A stretch of DNA of 64,000 nucleotides, taken from NCBI RefSeq assembly GCF_000429545.1, contig NZ_KE386914.1, positions 220,977 through 284,976 on the forward strand. The letters run 5' to 3'. The notes under the pieces were generated by a model, which ran no database searches, had not been told where the DNA came from, and worked only from the letters and a program-made list of their open reading frames with translations. The position numbers and the translations under genes are program-made. This DNA comes from Arenibacter certesii DSM 19833 (GTDB lineage: Bacteria; Bacteroidota; Bacteroidia; Flavobacteriales; Flavobacteriaceae). Numbering within the stretch: the stretch's first letter is position 1; every line of letters begins with the position of its first letter. Positions 63,326 through 64,000 of this stretch are shown here, in pieces.

Positions 63326-64000
63326 TTAACCCTGTCCCCATTGATAGGTAACACCCAATCCAAACCAACGTGTGGGCATAGGTACGGCACCCGCTTCTTT
63401 GTAAGTGGCATTGAATAGGTTGGTTATCTCGGTGTATAAAAGGAAGTTTTGAACTTTGTAATTTAGGCGAACATCGGCAACGTTATAGGCATTGGCAAGT
63501 TCGCGCTGTAACCACCTGTTTTTAATATGAAATGAAAAGTCGTTGATACGATAATGAACACCTGCCACTAACTGATGTTTCAAAGACTCTAATATATATT
63601 TCGATTGAATTTCCGTTGAAGTCTCCATGGAAGGGCGCAAATAATTATAGCTCACCTGATATCCAAAAGATTGCTTCCCAGCCAATTCAAAGTCCTGCTG
63701 TACTCTTCCGTAAACGCCCTGCATGGTATTTTTCCCCAAATTAATTGGAGAATAAGGTGTTGAGGCATCTTCTCTTACCCAATCGATAAATTCAGAAATT
63801 TGGCGATAAAAATAACCGGTTTTCAACTGCAGGTTTCCATTTTGGTACTGAATATTCCCCTCATAGTTCCATGCGTTTTCAGGTTGAAGCAAGGCATTTC
63901 CAATATTCCCAGGTCGCTGATCAAGGTATAAGTCCGTGAACGAAGGGATGCGTTGCCCAGAACCCATACTCGCAGCTATTTTCCAGTGGTGATTGATAAG
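63326..64000 (-). CDS. TonB-dependent receptor, BtuB-like, C-terminal part only
   Basis: The frame is open from the window edge to the stop at 63326; 225 codons are visible and the N-terminus lies outside. The text LINHHWKIAASMGSGQRIPS, then FTDLYLDQRPGNIGNALLQP, is the conserved strand before the last barrel strands of TonB-dependent receptors of the BtuB type. The chain ends in aromatic-rich strands (NLFNATYKEAGAVPMPTRWF, GLGVTYQWGQG). BtuB-like receptors import cobalamin, but plug and ligand loops are not visible, so the substrate is open. Confidence 0.85.
   Translation of the reverse strand, partial: LINHHWKIAASMGSGQRIPSFTDLYLDQRPGNIGNALLQPENAWNYEGNIQYQNGNLQLKTGYFYRQISEFIDWVREDASTPYSPINLGKNTMQGVYGRVQQDFELAGKQSFGYQVSYNYLRPSMETSTEIQSKYILESLKHQLVAGVHYRINDFSFHIKNRWLQRELANAYNVADVRLNYKVQNFLLYTEITNLFNATYKEAGAVPMPTRWFGLGVTYQWGQG

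Overview
The window looks like a chromosome segment of an aerobic to facultatively denitrifying marine-type member of the Flavobacteriaceae (Bacteroidota). The evidence is an AT-rich composition, SusC/SusD with an ECF sigma/FecR pair, many lipoproteins with a short N-terminal lipobox, Bacteroidota-type promoters (TTG, about 20 bases, TAnnTTTG), Sec-type lipoprotein NosZ, the NagB/PIG-L fusion, and families such as DUF4159 and DUF4202. All calls are by reading the sequence; nothing was searched.

Layout. 1-9 kb: a TamB-like gene cut by the left edge, divergent from tsaD, then rsmE, a DUF4159 protein, an AI-2E-type permease, a THUMP-like methyltransferase, a VanX-like dipeptidase and two small unknown membrane proteins. 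9-27.9 kb: carbohydrate and sugar-acid metabolism. It holds a GMC oxidoreductase with its Tat-exported subunit, a SusD/SusC pair behind an ECF sigma/FecR pair, a DUF255 thioredoxin-fold protein, a lipoprotein esterase, kdgK-kdgA-uxuA (D-mannonate to KDG to pyruvate plus glyceraldehyde-3-phosphate) and a NagB/PIG-L fusion.

28-46.8 kb: a nitrogen-oxide island. An Rrf2 regulator with three cysteines precedes a cbb3-like oxidase pair (CcoN-like, plus CcoO fused to a second cytochrome c domain). Next comes a tightly overlapping run of small proteins, a truncated hemoglobin, a membrane protein, tryptophan 2,3-dioxygenase and a cupin. Ric/ScdA, DUF488, hemerythrin, a 2Fe-2S ferredoxin and a second truncated hemoglobin follow. 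Convergent to these lies a nos operon: cytochrome c, fasciclin, nosZ, a membrane protein, nosL, nosD, nosF, nosY and an unusual oxidase-like membrane protein. The rrf2 and nos promoters share a near-identical 18-bp dyad, and the nos promoter also has an FNR-like box. I read the island as one NO-responsive unit for N2O respiration, NO/O2 chemistry and repair of Fe-S and di-iron centres.

47-51.5 kb: a biotin-dependent acyl-CoA carboxylase (carrier, biotin carboxylase, carboxyltransferase) and an acyl-CoA thioesterase. 51.9-55.7 kb: dinB behind twin palindromes, a DUF4202 protein and a D-2-hydroxyacid dehydrogenase. 55.9-62 kb: a TIM-barrel sugar isomerase, a 321-bp tandem repeat, an SDR/MDR/HPS-like operon and a saccharopine dehydrogenase-like gene. 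62-64 kb: a repeat-rich spacer and the C-terminal part of a BtuB-like TonB-dependent receptor cut by the right edge. I saw no tRNA, rRNA, CRISPR array or intact insertion sequence.
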